From Diphasiastrum complanatum (Eukaryota; Streptophyta; Lycopodiopsida; Lycopodiales; Lycopodiaceae): DNA of 64,000 nt. Within the stretch, counting starts at the first letter, position 1, and the number at the start of each line of letters is the position of its first letter. Positions 47,830 through 60,832 of this stretch are shown here, piece after piece. The position numbers were made by a program, and so were the translations under genes. Under the pieces are notes generated by a model. The model saw only the letters and a program-made list of their open reading frames with translations. It had not been told where the DNA came from and searched no databases. Location: NCBI GenBank assembly GCA_029204225.1, contig CM055108.1, forward strand, positions 47,337,146-47,401,145, written 5' to 3'.

Positions 47830-48290
47830 TATAAATGCAACAGAGGTTTGTCGAAAAGCCTACAAAGTTGTTCATCCAATTCGAAATTCACGCCTTCAAA
47901 GAATGCACGCATGACTAAAAAAAGATCCAACATTGCAAGGATCATTGCAAGGGAGAAATGTGTCTCCTGATGGCGCTTTGAATGCTACGGCTTGGCTAAA
48001 GTATTTTGTGGATGTACATGGAGAGAAATTACCAAATTCATTATAGTTTCACTAGCCAGATAATTTTACAAAATTGGAGATATTTTTGATGTACAAGGAG
48101 TTCGCTAAGACAAAAAATGTTGCCTATTTAAGTTACTCATATTTTCTTAGGATTTGGAAGAGAGATTTTGGTTTGGTTAATCTCAGTGAAATCAATGTTG
48201 GAAATACTGTACTTTTAGCTTTGGAAAAGAGTGAAAGTCATCTGTTTGGATTGCTAGGGTGCTTGGCTTCATTCAGAGCAATGACATGAT
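47830..48290 (+). pseudogene. fragment of another transposase-like protein (N-terminal region)
   Basis: In shifting + frames: V-C-R-K-A-Y-K-V-V-H near 47845, S-R-L-Q-R-M, then A-W-L-K-Y-F-V-D-V-H-G-E-K-L-P near 47995 and L-E-I-F-L-M-Y-K-E-F...L-S-Y-S-Y-F-L-R-I-W-K near 48080-48150. This order (C-R-x-A-F, then a helix with Y-x-x-x-H-G-x-x-L-P, then S-x-x-x-F-x-x-I-W) is one I associate with the N-terminal part of uncharacterised transposase-like proteins in eukaryotes. Several stops intervene. Relation to protein A is possible but not shown. Confidence 0.4.
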
Positions 48291-48299
48291 AAAAATTTT

Positions 48300-48893
48300 G
48301 TGTGTATTGGATGCGTAACTCTTCAAAAAAATTTATTCGAGGAAGCTAGGATTTTAGAACGTTGTAATTCGATCCAAAGGACAAAAAAAAATCGTTGAAA
48401 GAAAAATCAGCCAAGAGTTGATGATGTAAATCCCCAAGATGTGGACGTGCTTGCTTTGAATTTTGAGTTGACAATGATGAATCATTTACAAAGTCAACAA
48501 TATTTATTGTAAAAAAGGTCTTGGGTTAAGTGCACAACCATCATCTTTGTCGAATACTTTCTACATCAATACTCACTCTGTATGTTTGTCTACGAAATCA
48601 ATCTCACTAATTTTGATGATTTCAAAGTTAGAATTAAGTAGAATCGAACATGGCAATTTTTGCAATAGTTTTGTTCGAATTTGATAGGCATAGTCATGCA
48701 TTAGAAGAAGGATATTTCTGTAGAGCCCGATAGTAGCATCTATAGAATGCACTCTTTCTCTATCGAGCATTTTTTTTTTTCTTCCAACACCCATAAGGGC
48801 ACGTAATGGAATACCTGAGGTGATGGTCTCATTCTATGAGATAGAACGTTGGTCTAGAGCTATAGGTCCATTTGAGTGCCACGTGACCTTTTG
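48300..48893. other. no supported gene
   Basis: Flanking sequence between the transposase fragment and the LTR; nothing recognised. Confidence 0.4.
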
Positions 48894-49265
48894 TTATGGA
48901 TCCACATTAGTGAGCACAACCGACACATGTCATTGGTCAGGCGTGACCTCTTTGGTTGGAGGTGACCCCACCTAGACTACTTATATAGAGGTGGATCTCC
49001 AAGAGCTTGTCATTCATTCTCTCATGGAGAAAAAAGAGCTCTTCCACTGGTGGTTAGGTCGTTAACATAGGCCTCAGGTAGGTGAGGGTCGAGGGTAAGG
49101 TACGGTGGTATGAGGCACCATGGCTTAATCAGAGATCCAAACTTTCTTGATGGTGGTCTATGGCTCCAGTGCACGGGGGAGAGGTGGTAGTACCACTATG
49201 GTTGGAGTGTTCATCATCTGGCTGTGTCTTAGCAATGACTGGATTCGACGACGAAGATTCTTACA
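48894..49265 (+). repeat. LTR, probably family L1-related
   Basis: Begins TGTTATGGATCC, like the LTR start at 1257 (TGTTATGTCC), and ends ...gattcttaca, like the LTR end at 18445 (...gtctttaca). It has a tatatagagg TATA-like motif near 48983. A primer-binding site follows after two bases. Confidence 0.6.
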
Positions 49266-49267
49266 TT

Positions 49268-49280
49268 TGGTATCAGAGCT
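49268..49280 (+). promoter_or_regulatory. primer-binding site (initiator tRNA-Met type)
   Basis: TGGTATCAGAGCT directly follows the LTR end. Only a few hundred bases of internal sequence follow before an oppositely oriented gypsy fragment. Confidence 0.8.
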
Positions 49281-49664
49281 ATCGATCATTGTGAATAAGG
49301 TGAAATCTTTTCAACTTACTTTTGGTTGGTTTAAACTTCTTGCTGATGTGCTAATACAATTTAATATTCATGGTCTAATCACTATGACCAACTTTTTTTT
49401 GTGTTCTGTCAAGATCCGACATCGTTTAGGTAGGTTTTGGGCCTTGTATGAATGGTAAGGGGCTTGTTTTTACGGTCTTTTCTAGTAGTCGTTAAAGTTG
49501 TAGAAAATTTTAAAGGCGCGTGATAAAATTAGTAAGTCAGAACTAGGACCTAGAACAGTTAAAAACCTCAGTTTTTTTTACTGAAATGAAAAATAGCCCA
49601 TATTGCATATCATGCAGAAAATCCGCAACTTTTTGGATCTTAACAGACTTTGTCTCCACGTTTA

Positions 49665-50262
49665 TCGGAGATCTAGGTTGAAAACCGTACATCAGCATAA
49701 TCTCAGCATAAACGAACTATAACCTGTAGCAGAATGTTTTCTACTATCATAAGCAAACTCACTTAAAGGAATGTAATCTTCCCACTGAGACTGCCTGTGA
49801 GACACATAAGTCCTCAACATATCCTCCATAGTCTGATTAGTCTTTTTCGTCTAGCCATCTGATTCGAGATTATCAGTAGAACTAAAACATAGCAAGGTTT
49901 CTAGCTTATGGAATACAGCTAACCAAAAGTGACCTATAAACTTAGAATCTCTGTCACTAACAATAACACTTGGCATACTGAATAATCCTTCTACAAAGAC
50001 ATGAAAGTCTTGTGTATACTTGGATGACCTGCACATGGTACGTTATGACATTCATAAAGAATTCTCTTCTTTATCTCATCATCCGTGATACACAAACTTT
50101 CTCATTCCGAAATAGCAAACCACCTCGGATGGAAAATTGTTTCATTATCTTCTTATCTTTCTTAGGAACCTGAGATCCATGTGAGTTAATCTCTATTCCA
50201 TTCTCATTTTTCCCAGTCTCAACCATTTCCGTGTTGGAATTCATGCTCAAGCCCAATTCCAT
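49665..50262 (-). mobile_element. gypsy integrase fragment, internally deleted
   Basis: On the minus strand: I-R-G-G-L-L-F-R-N-E-K-V-C-V near 50110, the integrase second-Asp block V-I-V-S-D-R-D-S-K-F-I-G-H-F-W at about 49955, and L-M-Y-G-F-Q-P-like sequence near 49680. The stretch 'aaaaccgtacatcagcataa' at 49679 is shared with 62813 in the chromovirus at the right edge, so they are relatives. The first catalytic block and much of the zinc-binding module are missing. Confidence 0.78.
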
Positions 50263-51674
50263 TAAGTAATGAGCATCTTGAAATCTATTTATACTTATTC
50301 GAAAAAAAAGAAAAAAAAGAAAAAAAAAAAAAGACTACCAAAAAAAAAATGAAGGAAGAAGAAGGCTCAAATTTTCTTACAGAGTATCGAAAATTCAGGA
50401 TCGAATTTTTTCGACCCAATGTCAATCCCATCAAAGAGAAATTTTTCGACCCTAGATTGGATCGGATCGGCCTAAGCATAGCAAGTTGTGTTAAGGTTCT
50501 TAGCCATCTTTGATTATCCCAATAGTAATCAAGCAAAATTAATTTCACTTTTTGCAATGGTATTTGCATACAAAATCACCAAGATTTGATGGACCATTAA
50601 GGTTTCTTGTGTACTTTTATGTGTAATAAATGATAAATAATTTGCTATTTAATGAACTAACAATTCCTTGATTCTTGGTATACTTGGTAATTTTCTTGGA
50701 AGTGTCTTAAGATCCAATTTTTATGTTCCTTGTCATAAGGACGCAAACCATCATGTATATTTGTGTCTAATTTTCCTATGATCTGATCTGGCATGTTCTG
50801 TTTTTTGATTAATTTGAGTTAGTTTTGCTAGTTTCTGATTTGTATATAGTAACACTCTGATGCTACTGATCCTGTGAGTGTTGTGTAAGGTTATTTAGTC
50901 CTCGCTAAACTTAGCAATAGGCCTTGAAGAAATAACTTTCAAAAAACTGGAACGTGTATATGCTTTGGGTCCAAACAGTGAATTGAGCTAGAGACTCAAA
51001 TTATCAATAGCAGTGTGCAATTTGGCCAGAAATCTGAAGGAACAATTTTGCCTTTGTCACTAGTCCAATGCTGCCATCTGCACTGGGTTGATGTTTCACC
51101 CTAGAAAACTATTCAGCTGATCTATCAACCATGAACCAAGCAATTTCACTCCAAAAATGACATGCAGCTACTTGAGTTTGGCATGACTAAACAACTGCAT
51201 ACATATCTCACATAACTAAAAACTACTTCAGATATACACATGCAAAATTGTAAATCAACATTGACAATGTCAAAGTGTTCGCAACATGATCGTTATAACA
51301 GAAGAATTTGACGACACACCCATCTTAGGTCTGTTCTTTCATAAATCACGACAAAAACCTGTTAGCTCCAGCAGTAACACCATTTATAGACATGAACATT
51401 TCACACCAACTTTGAAGATCTAATCAACTATTTGTAGGGTTGCTGCCAGTGCACTTTGACCAAAACCGGCACTCAGATAGTTATGATCCCATAGTACCTC
51501 AAATGAAGATCTCATTTGCCAGCCCTACTTGAAAGGGCAGTTGTCATAGCCAAAAGAAGTGAAAGATATAATACACTAAATAATGAGTCTCCAATATCAC
51601 AGCCATTCCAATTGTATTTACAGTGAATAAAGGCGACAAACTTGGACTATATGCATGAAATAAATTGTTCAGAG
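50263..51674. other. downstream region of the RMR gene, no supported gene
   Basis: Contains an A-rich run (50302-50350) and ordinary AT-rich sequence. The part next to 51675 is the likely 3' untranslated region of the RMR gene. Confidence 0.45.
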
Positions 51675-54600
51675 TTAGCACTGATCTATGCCATGATTTC
51701 CTAGCATGCGTGAATTACTTTGAGAACCAGGAAAAAGGTGGGACAATGAACTCGAAGATCCAGCTCTGAAATGTTGAGAAGAGCTCCGAGGATTCAAAGC
51801 AGTTGTGGTCACCCTGCCACTTAGTGCACTCGAAGAAGTGTAAGAAGCACTATGAAGACTTAAACCAGTCGGGCTAGCTGGTGAGAATTCCAATTGAGAA
51901 CATGATTGCGACAAACCACTGGAACATGTAGAATGATAGATTTGCTCAGGTGACTCCCGTGAAGAATTTCTCCAGTGCTGACTACATTGGCCTGGATTAG
52001 ATGCTGCAGCTGACAATATGTGAGGAGCATCAATAGAACTTGAATAGCACTCACTCACAGTTGATCCAACAGGAGAATCATTTGGAGTGTTTTCTGAACT
52101 AACTAAATGTGCATGCGCCTCCATAAGTGATCCAGCCTGAGAAGACATGTAGGACCCATTCAAGGAACCACTAGAGCGCATATGAAGTGAGCCAGCAGGA
52201 GAAACTTGAATGGCTGCAGAAGTATGTGTCTCAACTGGAAGTGGCACTCTTGGAACTGCATCCAACAAGGGAGTATTCTCGGAAGGAGGATCCTCAGCTT
52301 TCGAGTGAGCATCTCGTTTGCAGATTGGACAAAATGGTCGTCTAGTTGTCAGCCACTGATCAATACAAGTGGCATGGAACTCTGTAGATAAAAATATTCT
52401 TGATAAGAGTCTTGAAATTGTACCAAGCTTGCACATGCGTATAAATGAATGAACAGCAAGCAGATTGTTGAAAACATGAAAGGCACTACAAATTCTATCA
52501 GTGTTAAACCTTTAGAGTAAATCCTGTAGGGAACAATAAAAATAGGAGATGTTCCAACCATCATAACAAAAATTCTTGAAGCAGTATTCTCTAGAGATCA
52601 GGTAGAGTTCAATCTAGTAAGAACTTTCAGAGGATGTCCCATGAATTTGTTACAAAGACCCATATTTGCTCAGTGTTTCACAATTATTGATTTATCAAGA
52701 GTAGCCACTGCCTGGTAAAGACGAGTCAAGCATCAGATTTGTTGCAGACTGAACAGACCTTTCTTACATTGGCGTCTATTGAAATTTCACAATACTAGCT
52801 ATGTAAAATTCCGCTTGTAAGTGATGATGTGGCCCATGCCACGTGTCTAGATGCTTAACCCTATGCCTAATAATGTAGATTCCTCACACGAGGTCTTTTG
52901 GCATCTTTACAAATGAGTACAAAATGTACATTAGCTTTGTAGAGAGAATATAGGACTATGTTTAGCAAGTTTTACATTGTTAAAAGATCTCAAGATCTTG
53001 AGGCCAATGCTAGGATTGATGGACTATTCTAGTCTATTGACTTTAAGTTTAGGTCAGGCATAGTTGGAGGGTAACCCTAAATCCTAAATCCGAGAGATGT
53101 ATATATATCTATGAGATTTTGTCACAGATTGTGATGGAAAACTGAGATCTTTCACTTTCAGGTACATTATTTTTGTGTGGCGAGTTGTAGCATCTATATG
53201 TGAGTGATCTTAAGCATTAACTGCATTGATTGGAAGGCACTGAAGTTGTTTACAGGTCAGCCAAGCTTGCTGTACCATCAGGTCATGATTTGCATCAAAT
53301 CTATGTGCCAATTGTGAAGTTAAATGCCAAGATAAGCTAATCTTGTGGATTTAGAAAATTGATCACACTCAAGATCATCATAGATCTTGAGAAATAAAAG
53401 TGTGATTCTTCTCAAGTCCCTATTGAATCTATCACCTTATTATAGAAGATGGGCATCTATGAGTAAGCTTATCTTTTGGATTCTAGTGATAGACTGAACT
53501 CTTCCAATTACTCAATTTGGAATTTAAGAATGGAATCCATCCTTGTATTGCATGATTTGATGGATACAGTGAATGGAGAGGAAGATGAGCCAATCCATCC
53601 ACAAGAGGCAGCAAAATACAAGAAGAGATGCAAGATTGCACTCCATTGTATTTCAATGAATGTTGCAGATGAACGGAGCATGTATCTCGGCCCAAGAGGC
53701 TTGGGAGACTCTCCAAAACTCTATGAGTCCAAGAACACCTCAAGATTGCTTTCCCTTAAGAATCAAGTTCTTCAATGCTTCCAAGGGAAGAATGAGAGTG
53801 GACATCAATTTGTTTTGAGAGTGAAAGATTTCAACAAGGAGCTTGCCTATGTTGGTGATCCTATCAAGGAGAGTGAGCTTGTGCAAGTTGTTTTGAATGG
53901 CTTAAGTAGTGATTTTTCTAACCTTGTCCAAAGCTATGCCACAATGGAAAAATTGCCTACACTTGAAGACCTTCAAAGTGTGTTGATAGCCTAGGAGAGT
54001 AGGAAGGCTCACATCAAAGCAAGGGTGGAGAGTGTCATGCCCACAATCTCTCTCTCTCTCGTGAAGAAGGCTACGTAAGGGAGGAGGGGCCCCAAAATGC
54101 AGTGAGGAGAATTCATGTGAGTGCTGCCAGGGAGAAGCTTTGCTGCTAATGCAAGATTGAGAGAGAATTCATACTGGAGAATCTAATGGAGAATTCAGAT
54201 ATACATTGCCACAAAGAGGATGCTAATGATGCTATTATGTGGAGATCATCTTGCTATGTAATTGAGGTTGGACAGCCATAGTTGCCGATCTTTGTACTTT
54301 CAATTCTCTTGAATAAGATTCCCACTCTTTGCGAAGGGCACCCATTTCACCCGTGACCCCTCTATGCTGCGTCTTTTCTTGTCGATGCTAATTTTCAACT
54401 TGCATGTCACTGTTTGATTTTGCATCTCACTATATGATCAGTAGTTCTATTGTTTTCAATCTAAAGAAGCCTTGTTTCAACTTGCATGTTACATGCATTG
54501 CAATCCCTTGCACTTTCTTGAAGATCCTAGCTTACTAATTCGGCTGTGTTAATTCATCAATTTCGAGAATCTGCTGTGATTACCTATCACTTGACTCTTG

Positions 54601-57600
54601 TTCTTCATAGTATTGACATTCTTACACTTGTAAGATCCTGTTCCAAGAAACTGTAGACAATAGCACGCACACCTGCATGCAACTCTACCTAGTTTTCCTT
54701 TGGCATTTAGGTTTGACCTTAAAACTCTCCACCTTCGAACTTCTGTCCTTGAATATTCAACCTTCTCGAACTCCTAATTTGAACTCCCTTGATCCAAACC
54801 TGTCCTGATTTTAACCTCCTACTTTGACCGTTTTCGATCTTGGAAAGCAAATTGTGTAAATTTGTTTTTAGCCTTCATAGAGAGTTTCAATTATCCAAGT
54901 AGCACTCCTAGACTTTGACGATTCTTAAGCAAATTTTTGTTGGTTCTTCAACGATCCGATCCTTCTTGGTAATAAGTCCACCACAGCTTGACGGTCCTTC
55001 TTCTTGAATTTGTACTTGAACTTCAACCGCTTCGAACCTTCGACGATTTCTTCTGAAAATCTTTTCCGTTCCTTGTAAAAGACCAATCCACGAATCGTTA
55101 CAAACTTCAAAATTTGCTGATCTCTTTCCAAACAATGTTGTAGCTTTTGAACTTCTGAGCTTCGCTGGTTCTAACCTTTGATCCAACAACTTGTTCTACT
55201 GTTCGAACATAGTCACTTTCTTAATGAATAGCCAGCAAAACTCTCAATGAATAGTCAGCACAAACTCGCAGATGGGCAGCGATCTCCTTATACTTTTCAA
55301 TCAACTCCATGTTATGCAATATCATAAACTTTGGAATGTTACAACGTGTTGGCAGCAAACTTCTCCAGCTACAGCTCCAGTGCCATCACCGGTTGCTAAT
55401 TTGAACATTGGTGGGTGCACCAACCACAGTACGTCATCCTTTCCCATGCTTTCCCAGCAGTACTGATTTCAGCCATCCACCATTTCCTGCATTTCCACTT
55501 CCTCAACGTCCACACCCCTGATCGTCCACTTACCTCCTCGGCCCTTTTTTTTTCCTTTTAGCATTCCCTATCGAATCAATCTCCAACCTCATTCCTCATG
55601 TCATGCCAGAAACAGTCATTGAGCCACATGAACAAACAGACGTATCAAAAGATGAAGACAAAGACTCCTGTTGATTTCCACACCTTGCATCTTCTTCCAA
55701 TTTGCAATTCAACAGGCTATACTGCCAGTGATCTTCCTTGTAACGTGCAAACTCTTTTGCTCAGCATACACCTACTGATCTAATTCAGCATTAATAGAAA
55801 TCTAAAACTTCTTAGTTTCGATGATCTGAGCTACAATCCTCAACAACAGCGAATCCAGGCTGTGAACAATTTGATTCAGCAGTGAACTTTATCAATAGCA
55901 ATCTCCAGCGCATCACAGCCTTTGATGGTTCATTTCTACTCCTTGCACCCTGCTCGCAAACTCCTGGTACAATGCTGGTCCCGACTCCTGAGACTTCCTT
56001 TAGCATGCATCAGCGTTCTTCCCCTTCCTGCAACATAATCTTGTTGTCCTCGCAACAATCTTCCTGTCCTTGTAACGTAAGCTATGGTACTTAACAATAG
56101 CACCAATGTGGTTTATTATTATGCGGGGATCAAGTTGCGGGAGGCGTAGCAAAAGCGATGGCAGCACCGAATGCCTCTTCAAGGCATCATCTTCTGTTCA
56201 TGCCCCCAACAAAGCATTTGTGGCATTGCCTTCTCCATCACCAGCAGGAGCTCCACATCCCAGCACAACTGCTCGGCCTACTCTTCCTCCAGGAGAACTC
56301 TACAGTGAGAAAGATTTTGTCCATTACTTCCGTGGCTATTCCAACTGCATGTGCTTTTCTTTTGATGTAGCACGAAAAACTTCCAATGATCCTGAGAACA
56401 AACCAGCATCGATCTATTCCACTTGTTCTTCCAGCAAACAACCTTAAAACTCTTTCCAGTCCAGTGATCTGCCCTATGCAAAGATGTGTGAGCAATCCCT
56501 GCTCAGACCTGTAAATAATCTACCAATCTTAGTGGTAGTCCTGTGAAAAACTGCATGCAATAAGTTGATGAGCAATCCTTGCTCAAATCAGCGAACAACT
56601 TCCTACTAGTAGTGTGAACAGTTCTGGTCAGATCCTATGACCAAATGAGCTTGCGAATAGTTCAATGACTATCTTGTGAGCAAACTTAGGTCCCACATGC
56701 AACGATAAATTTCTGTCAACTTTCTTGCAGACCAATGAGCTGTCTTCTAGCAACCTGAACTTGCAGAGAACACAAACTAAACCTCCTAAGATCTGAGTAG
56801 TCTCCTCATGGAGCACAGCTCTTCTCCTTGCAACACCGAATCTCCTCACAAAGCTGCCACTGTCGTAGATGAAGATCGAAATTGCGTATCTCCTTGATCT
56901 CTCAAATCTTGAACCGCATACAAGTAACCAAGATAAGATTCCTATTGTAAATAAATAATAGCCAAACACATGGGAGAGAAGAGAAGTGATGAGAAACTCC
57001 AACTATGTCCCATTGCAAATGGACTAGGGCGCACTACATACTTATCGATTTAGCATCGAGTCTCTATGCCAATAATGAAAAAGCAACCTAAAAGCAATTG
57101 CCTAATTGATGTTTCTATACAAGGTTAACACATCCAGCACCTATCTATAGCAAAACTTGTGCTCCAAATCAAGCACTAGAATCTAGAACGTGAGTCTAAA
57201 CTTGACTTTACTAGATATTAGTAAAGGCTCCTAGTATCATCATGTGTGAACATTAACTCTAACAAGTTTTGCTTTGAGTTCTTCGCTTTCCCTTTGCCTT
57301 TCTTTTGAAAGTTCAGCTTCTCATAAGCAAATGCATGCTCTGGATTATCTTCCCTCTCAAAATGAGGCTTGCTTCTCATCTTCTCCTGTAATAAAAGACT
57401 ACAGAACTCCCCAATAGTTGGGAGTTTCTCCCTAGCTAAAAGGGACATGGCATAATCTTGATAATTTAATGATGAGCTGTCAATTATTGTGTCCCCAACA
57501 AAGCAACTTGGTCCATAAGGTCCTTCACCTTAGTAATGTGATCATTGATTGTAGCACTTGCCTCCATTTTGAGAGTATGTAACCTATTCTGCAACTAAAT

Positions 57601-59957
57601 CGGCTTGGCTGAATCCACTATCTCAGACATAGACCTAAGAACGTTCCATGCTTCCATTGAACTCCTTGCATTGCAAATGTGAGGGATAATGTTGTCTTTG
57701 ACAAAAAGATTGATAACCCTAAGTGCCTTTTGTCTTCTGCTTATGTTATCCTTCAAATCAGGTTTAGATGTAGGTACAAGCTCTCTAACTGTAACTTATA
57801 TCCCAGGAATTCTTGTCCATCAAGACGCTGCCCATTTTGAACTTCCACACCCTATAGCTAGTGCCATCTAGTTCGCTTGATTTCCTCTACTGACGACTAG
57901 CCATGCTTAAAATTTTACTCAAATAGAAGCTTAAATTGAAAGAATTCATAAAATAAATAACTTTCAATAACCAGGGTTTTAACCCAAACTAGGGTACGTA
58001 GCCAATTCAAGGCAACCTTGCAAGTCCTGATTTTGTCTTTGCCATTTCGATTTGGCTTTGATAACACATGCACTAGATCCACCTGGATCTGAAAAAAAAA
58101 AAAGTTATTGAATCTAAACACTCCCCTTGCCTACACCTATCAAACAATGCAAGAATCAGCTTGATTTGTGTCCTACAAACCAAGAAGCACCCTGCTACAA
58201 GATTGAGGTGCTTGTGGAAGATGAAGATCTTCTCAAGAATCTAAGCATTGGTATTTTTCTCACTCTCACACTCATAGGCTACACAAGCTGCTATGATACC
58301 AACAAGACCTAGCTATGGAGTATCTTAACTTCAATACTAGATCAACATGAAAGCTTGAGAAACTTAGCTATGGAAAACACCAAATACAAGTGTAATTGCA
58401 ATAGCACCTCACAACACCAAAAGAAGAGAGAATGAATTGCTAGAGAGAAAGGGGAGGGCAAAGGCCTCCTAATCCTCTACGAGGTTAGCACCTCAAGTAC
58501 ATGCATGGAAAGTAAAGGTGGCATCCATGTGATTGAGCTACTTGGCCAAGTGGGCCACTTGCACTACCTTTCTAAGTCACAAATAGGGGACCTCATGTTC
58601 TATACACAATAACATGCCCCATGATAAATGTACGACTTACAATAATGATAGTGTTTAGTCAAAAGGGGTACAATAAGCATTACTCTTCAACATTGTTAGG
58701 CCCTCCTTATATGCTCATGGTTTCATCGATCCATGTAAAGTACCCTAAAGCTCCTAAATGCACCTTTTCCAGTGATAATAAAAGGCACGGCCTATGTGAC
58801 TCCCCACAACCGCTCAAAATCAAAGAATTTAATGGAAATTAAGATGCCACCATATTATTCAGGTGCTCAACAAGGACTGTAAAATAACATTGAATCTCAA
58901 AAACACAAGTAAAATCTGAAGCATAATTGTGAAGAAGACAGACACTAAAAAGATGATGGTATCAGACGATAGGACAACAATCTGTTTCATGGTTAGTAGG
59001 TGGTTAAGGACCTCAGCAATTTCTTTTGATGAAAGACTATATACAGGTTGGGATCAAACAGGAAAATGGAACCCTAAAATTCCTAGTAAATATGCAACTC
59101 ATTCTTCACATACCATGATGACAAGGTAGGACCCGCAACTTCTCTCCAGTCTCATAGTCCTCCAAACATATTGCACAGGTTTCACTTGTAGCATTGCCGT
59201 CACCAACACACTTGAATACAAAACTTGGAAGTGCTTTCACCTCTCTAGAGCTCATGCTCGAAGATTCTCTTGTAAGTCGCAACCTTGAACCAAGATGCCT
59301 TAGACGGTGACGACGAACAAAGAAGAAAGTTGCAAGCACAGCAGTAACAGCAAGCAGTGAAATGAACGAGACTGCCATTACTGACCATGCAGTATTCTCA
59401 AATGCTGGTAAAATGTAGCATTTTGTGCCAGTGTCTCCAGCATATTTCAAAAGGACATCACCTGCAGCCTTTGAGACAAATACAGCTGGTATTCTTATGC
59501 CTGCTGGGTTTCCAGACACTGCAAAAATCCAGCCCACCAGAAATTTTCTTGATGCCATTACTACCAAACTACAGAAAATGCCTTTCAAGTACGCATTTGA
59601 AACCAGAATTTTACTCTCGTAAAAATGAAAATAAACAGTAGTGCCTTGAACATTAGCTGCATAGTTCAGCTTTACAGCAAATCTTATTTCTGCAGCTTAC
59701 AGATAGAAAAGATATAATAGCATTACTTGTGACCAGATCCTCATTGTCCTCGTTGTTGTAAACTATAACAGCTGCAAATCCAGCATTTTGAGCATGCTCG
59801 ACCTTTGCCTCAAATGTGCACACCCCTCGAGCCACAACAACAAATGGGAAAAATGGAAACTTCAAAGAAGGTGGGCTGTTCTTTAACGGTTGGCAAGCAT
59901 CCAGAGGACTGGATGCATATAACATTCCAAGAATTCCAGCACCTGGAATTCGCGGAG
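51675..59957 (-). CDS. RMR-type vacuolar sorting receptor (PA domain, TM, RING-H2), first exon not in view
   Basis: Exons on the minus strand: 59957-59727, 59518-59114 and 52381-51675, all with GT-AG borders and consistent phase, giving 446 residues without the first exon. Exon order gives the PA domain (A-P-R-I-P-G-A-G...[12 protein letters not shown] and [12 protein letters not shown], then V-Y-N-N-E-D), one transmembrane segment ([14 protein letters not shown]), and a RING-H2 ([25 protein letters not shown]). A long Ser-rich C-terminal tail ends ...H-G-I-D-Q-C. Plant RMR proteins sort storage proteins to vacuoles. The second intron (59113-52382, 6.7 kb) splits the RING between C-H-H and E-F-H and contains copia pieces. 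The expected signal-peptide exon is missing upstream, where a CT repeat and LINE begin. Confidence 0.85.
53476..53994 (+). mobile_element. copia gag in the RMR intron
   Basis: A 172-codon frame similar to the gag at 28058 and 25806: [20 protein letters not shown], then [15 protein letters not shown] and L-N-G-L-S-S-D-F. A deletion around V-A-D-E-R-S-M-Y removes the usual A-K-E-A-W-D block. It lies antisense to the RMR gene. No pol domain follows. Confidence 0.85.
53995..57217. other. intronic repeat-like sequence without recognisable domain
   Basis: Lies in the RMR intron between two oppositely oriented gag fragments. It is richer in C and T than its surroundings, with short Ser/Pro/Thr-rich frames, a (CT)5-type run near 54048 and a T-run at 55548. 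Could be the remnant of a copia spacer or an unclassified element; I cannot assign it. Confidence 0.35.
57218..57880 (-). mobile_element. second copia gag fragment in the RMR intron
   Basis: Minus strand: a broken start near 57880 with [13 protein letters not shown], and a clean stretch [22 protein letters not shown] (57448-57218) followed by a Lys-rich block. This is a different copia lineage from the 53476 gag. Numerous stops. Confidence 0.7.
58291..58301 (-). promoter_or_regulatory. degenerate primer-binding site
   Basis: Minus strand TGGTATCATAG, one base off the usual TGGTATCAGAG, about 410 bases upstream of the gag fragment in the right orientation. The expected LTR end in CA is not present next to it, so the LTR to the right (58302 onward) is not delimited. 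Confidence 0.45.
58302..59113. other. intronic sequence, possible decayed LTR
   Basis: Would hold the LTR of the minus-strand copia fragment. No clear TG...CA ends. No gene except the flanking RMR exon. Confidence 0.35.
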
Positions 59958-60208
59958 CTGCACAGTGTACAAAAATAGTCCAACGTTCAGTTTACACTTA
60001 AGCAAAACACAACCACAAAGCAGAGATTATGGAAGATGACATACCAATGTTCATTTTTCTAAGCTTGTTACACATTTGCAAAACAAAGACATCCAAGATG
60101 GCCATTCTAAAGGGAACTTATTTGAGAAATAGCAGGAATATAGAAAAGCTGAGGCAAAGTGAATATAATCAAAAAAAAGAATTAAGAAGGTAAGTCCTTG
60201 GATGTTTG

Positions 60209-60210
<2 letters not shown>

Positions 60211-60269
<59 letters not shown>
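60211..60269. repeat. (CT)n microsatellite
   Basis: Uninterrupted run directly before the LINE segment and 250 bp upstream of the first visible RMR exon. Confidence 0.93.
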
Positions 60270-60271
<2 letters not shown>

Positions 60272-60600
60272 ATCCATTATAGAGGAGGCTAGGGCCACGA
60301 GAGAGCGTGTATATTGCTGCTTTGTGGACTTCCGCAAGGCTTTTTATTCAGTGTCTAGACATCTACTGATGCAGCGGCATCGGGATCGAGGATTCCAGGA
60401 GGATACCATACGGGCAGTGGTGTCATTATAAAGGCGGGTTTATAGGTCGGGTCAGACTATCAGGAGTTCTATCACCCGAGGTTGAGAGTAATATTGGGGT
60501 TAAACAGGGATGTTCACTCTCACTTACACTCTTTGGACTATACATTGATGAGCTGGAGCAGGTCATACAGCAAGATGGAGGGGAGGGCTGCACATTAGAA
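60270..60600 (+). mobile_element. LINE reverse transcriptase, 5' part
   Basis: The + frame gives S-I-I-E-E-A-R-A, C-C-F-V-D-F-R-K-A-F-Y-S-V (first catalytic block; the usual D-S is Y-S), and after a frameshift G-V-K-Q-G-C-S-L-S-L-T-L-F-G-L-Y-I-D-E-L-E. These are the conserved fingers-palm motifs of non-LTR reverse transcriptases. It is interrupted at about 60600. Confidence 0.88.
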
Positions 60601-60745
60601 GCTATGTTGTGTCGAACCGCGGTTCGAACTGCCAGTTCGAACCGGAAAAACAAACAAAAAAACTTAATTTTTTTTTAGAAAAAACGGTTTGAACCCGTTT
60701 TTGTTTTTTTTAAAACGGTTCGAACCGTTTTGTTTTGCCATTTTC

Positions 60746-60832
<87 letters not shown>

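Noticed and set aside
55272-56447. Ser/Pro/Thr-rich frames as host exons within the RMR intron
   Set aside because: Short, broken, no splice-consistent structure, and placed between gag fragments.
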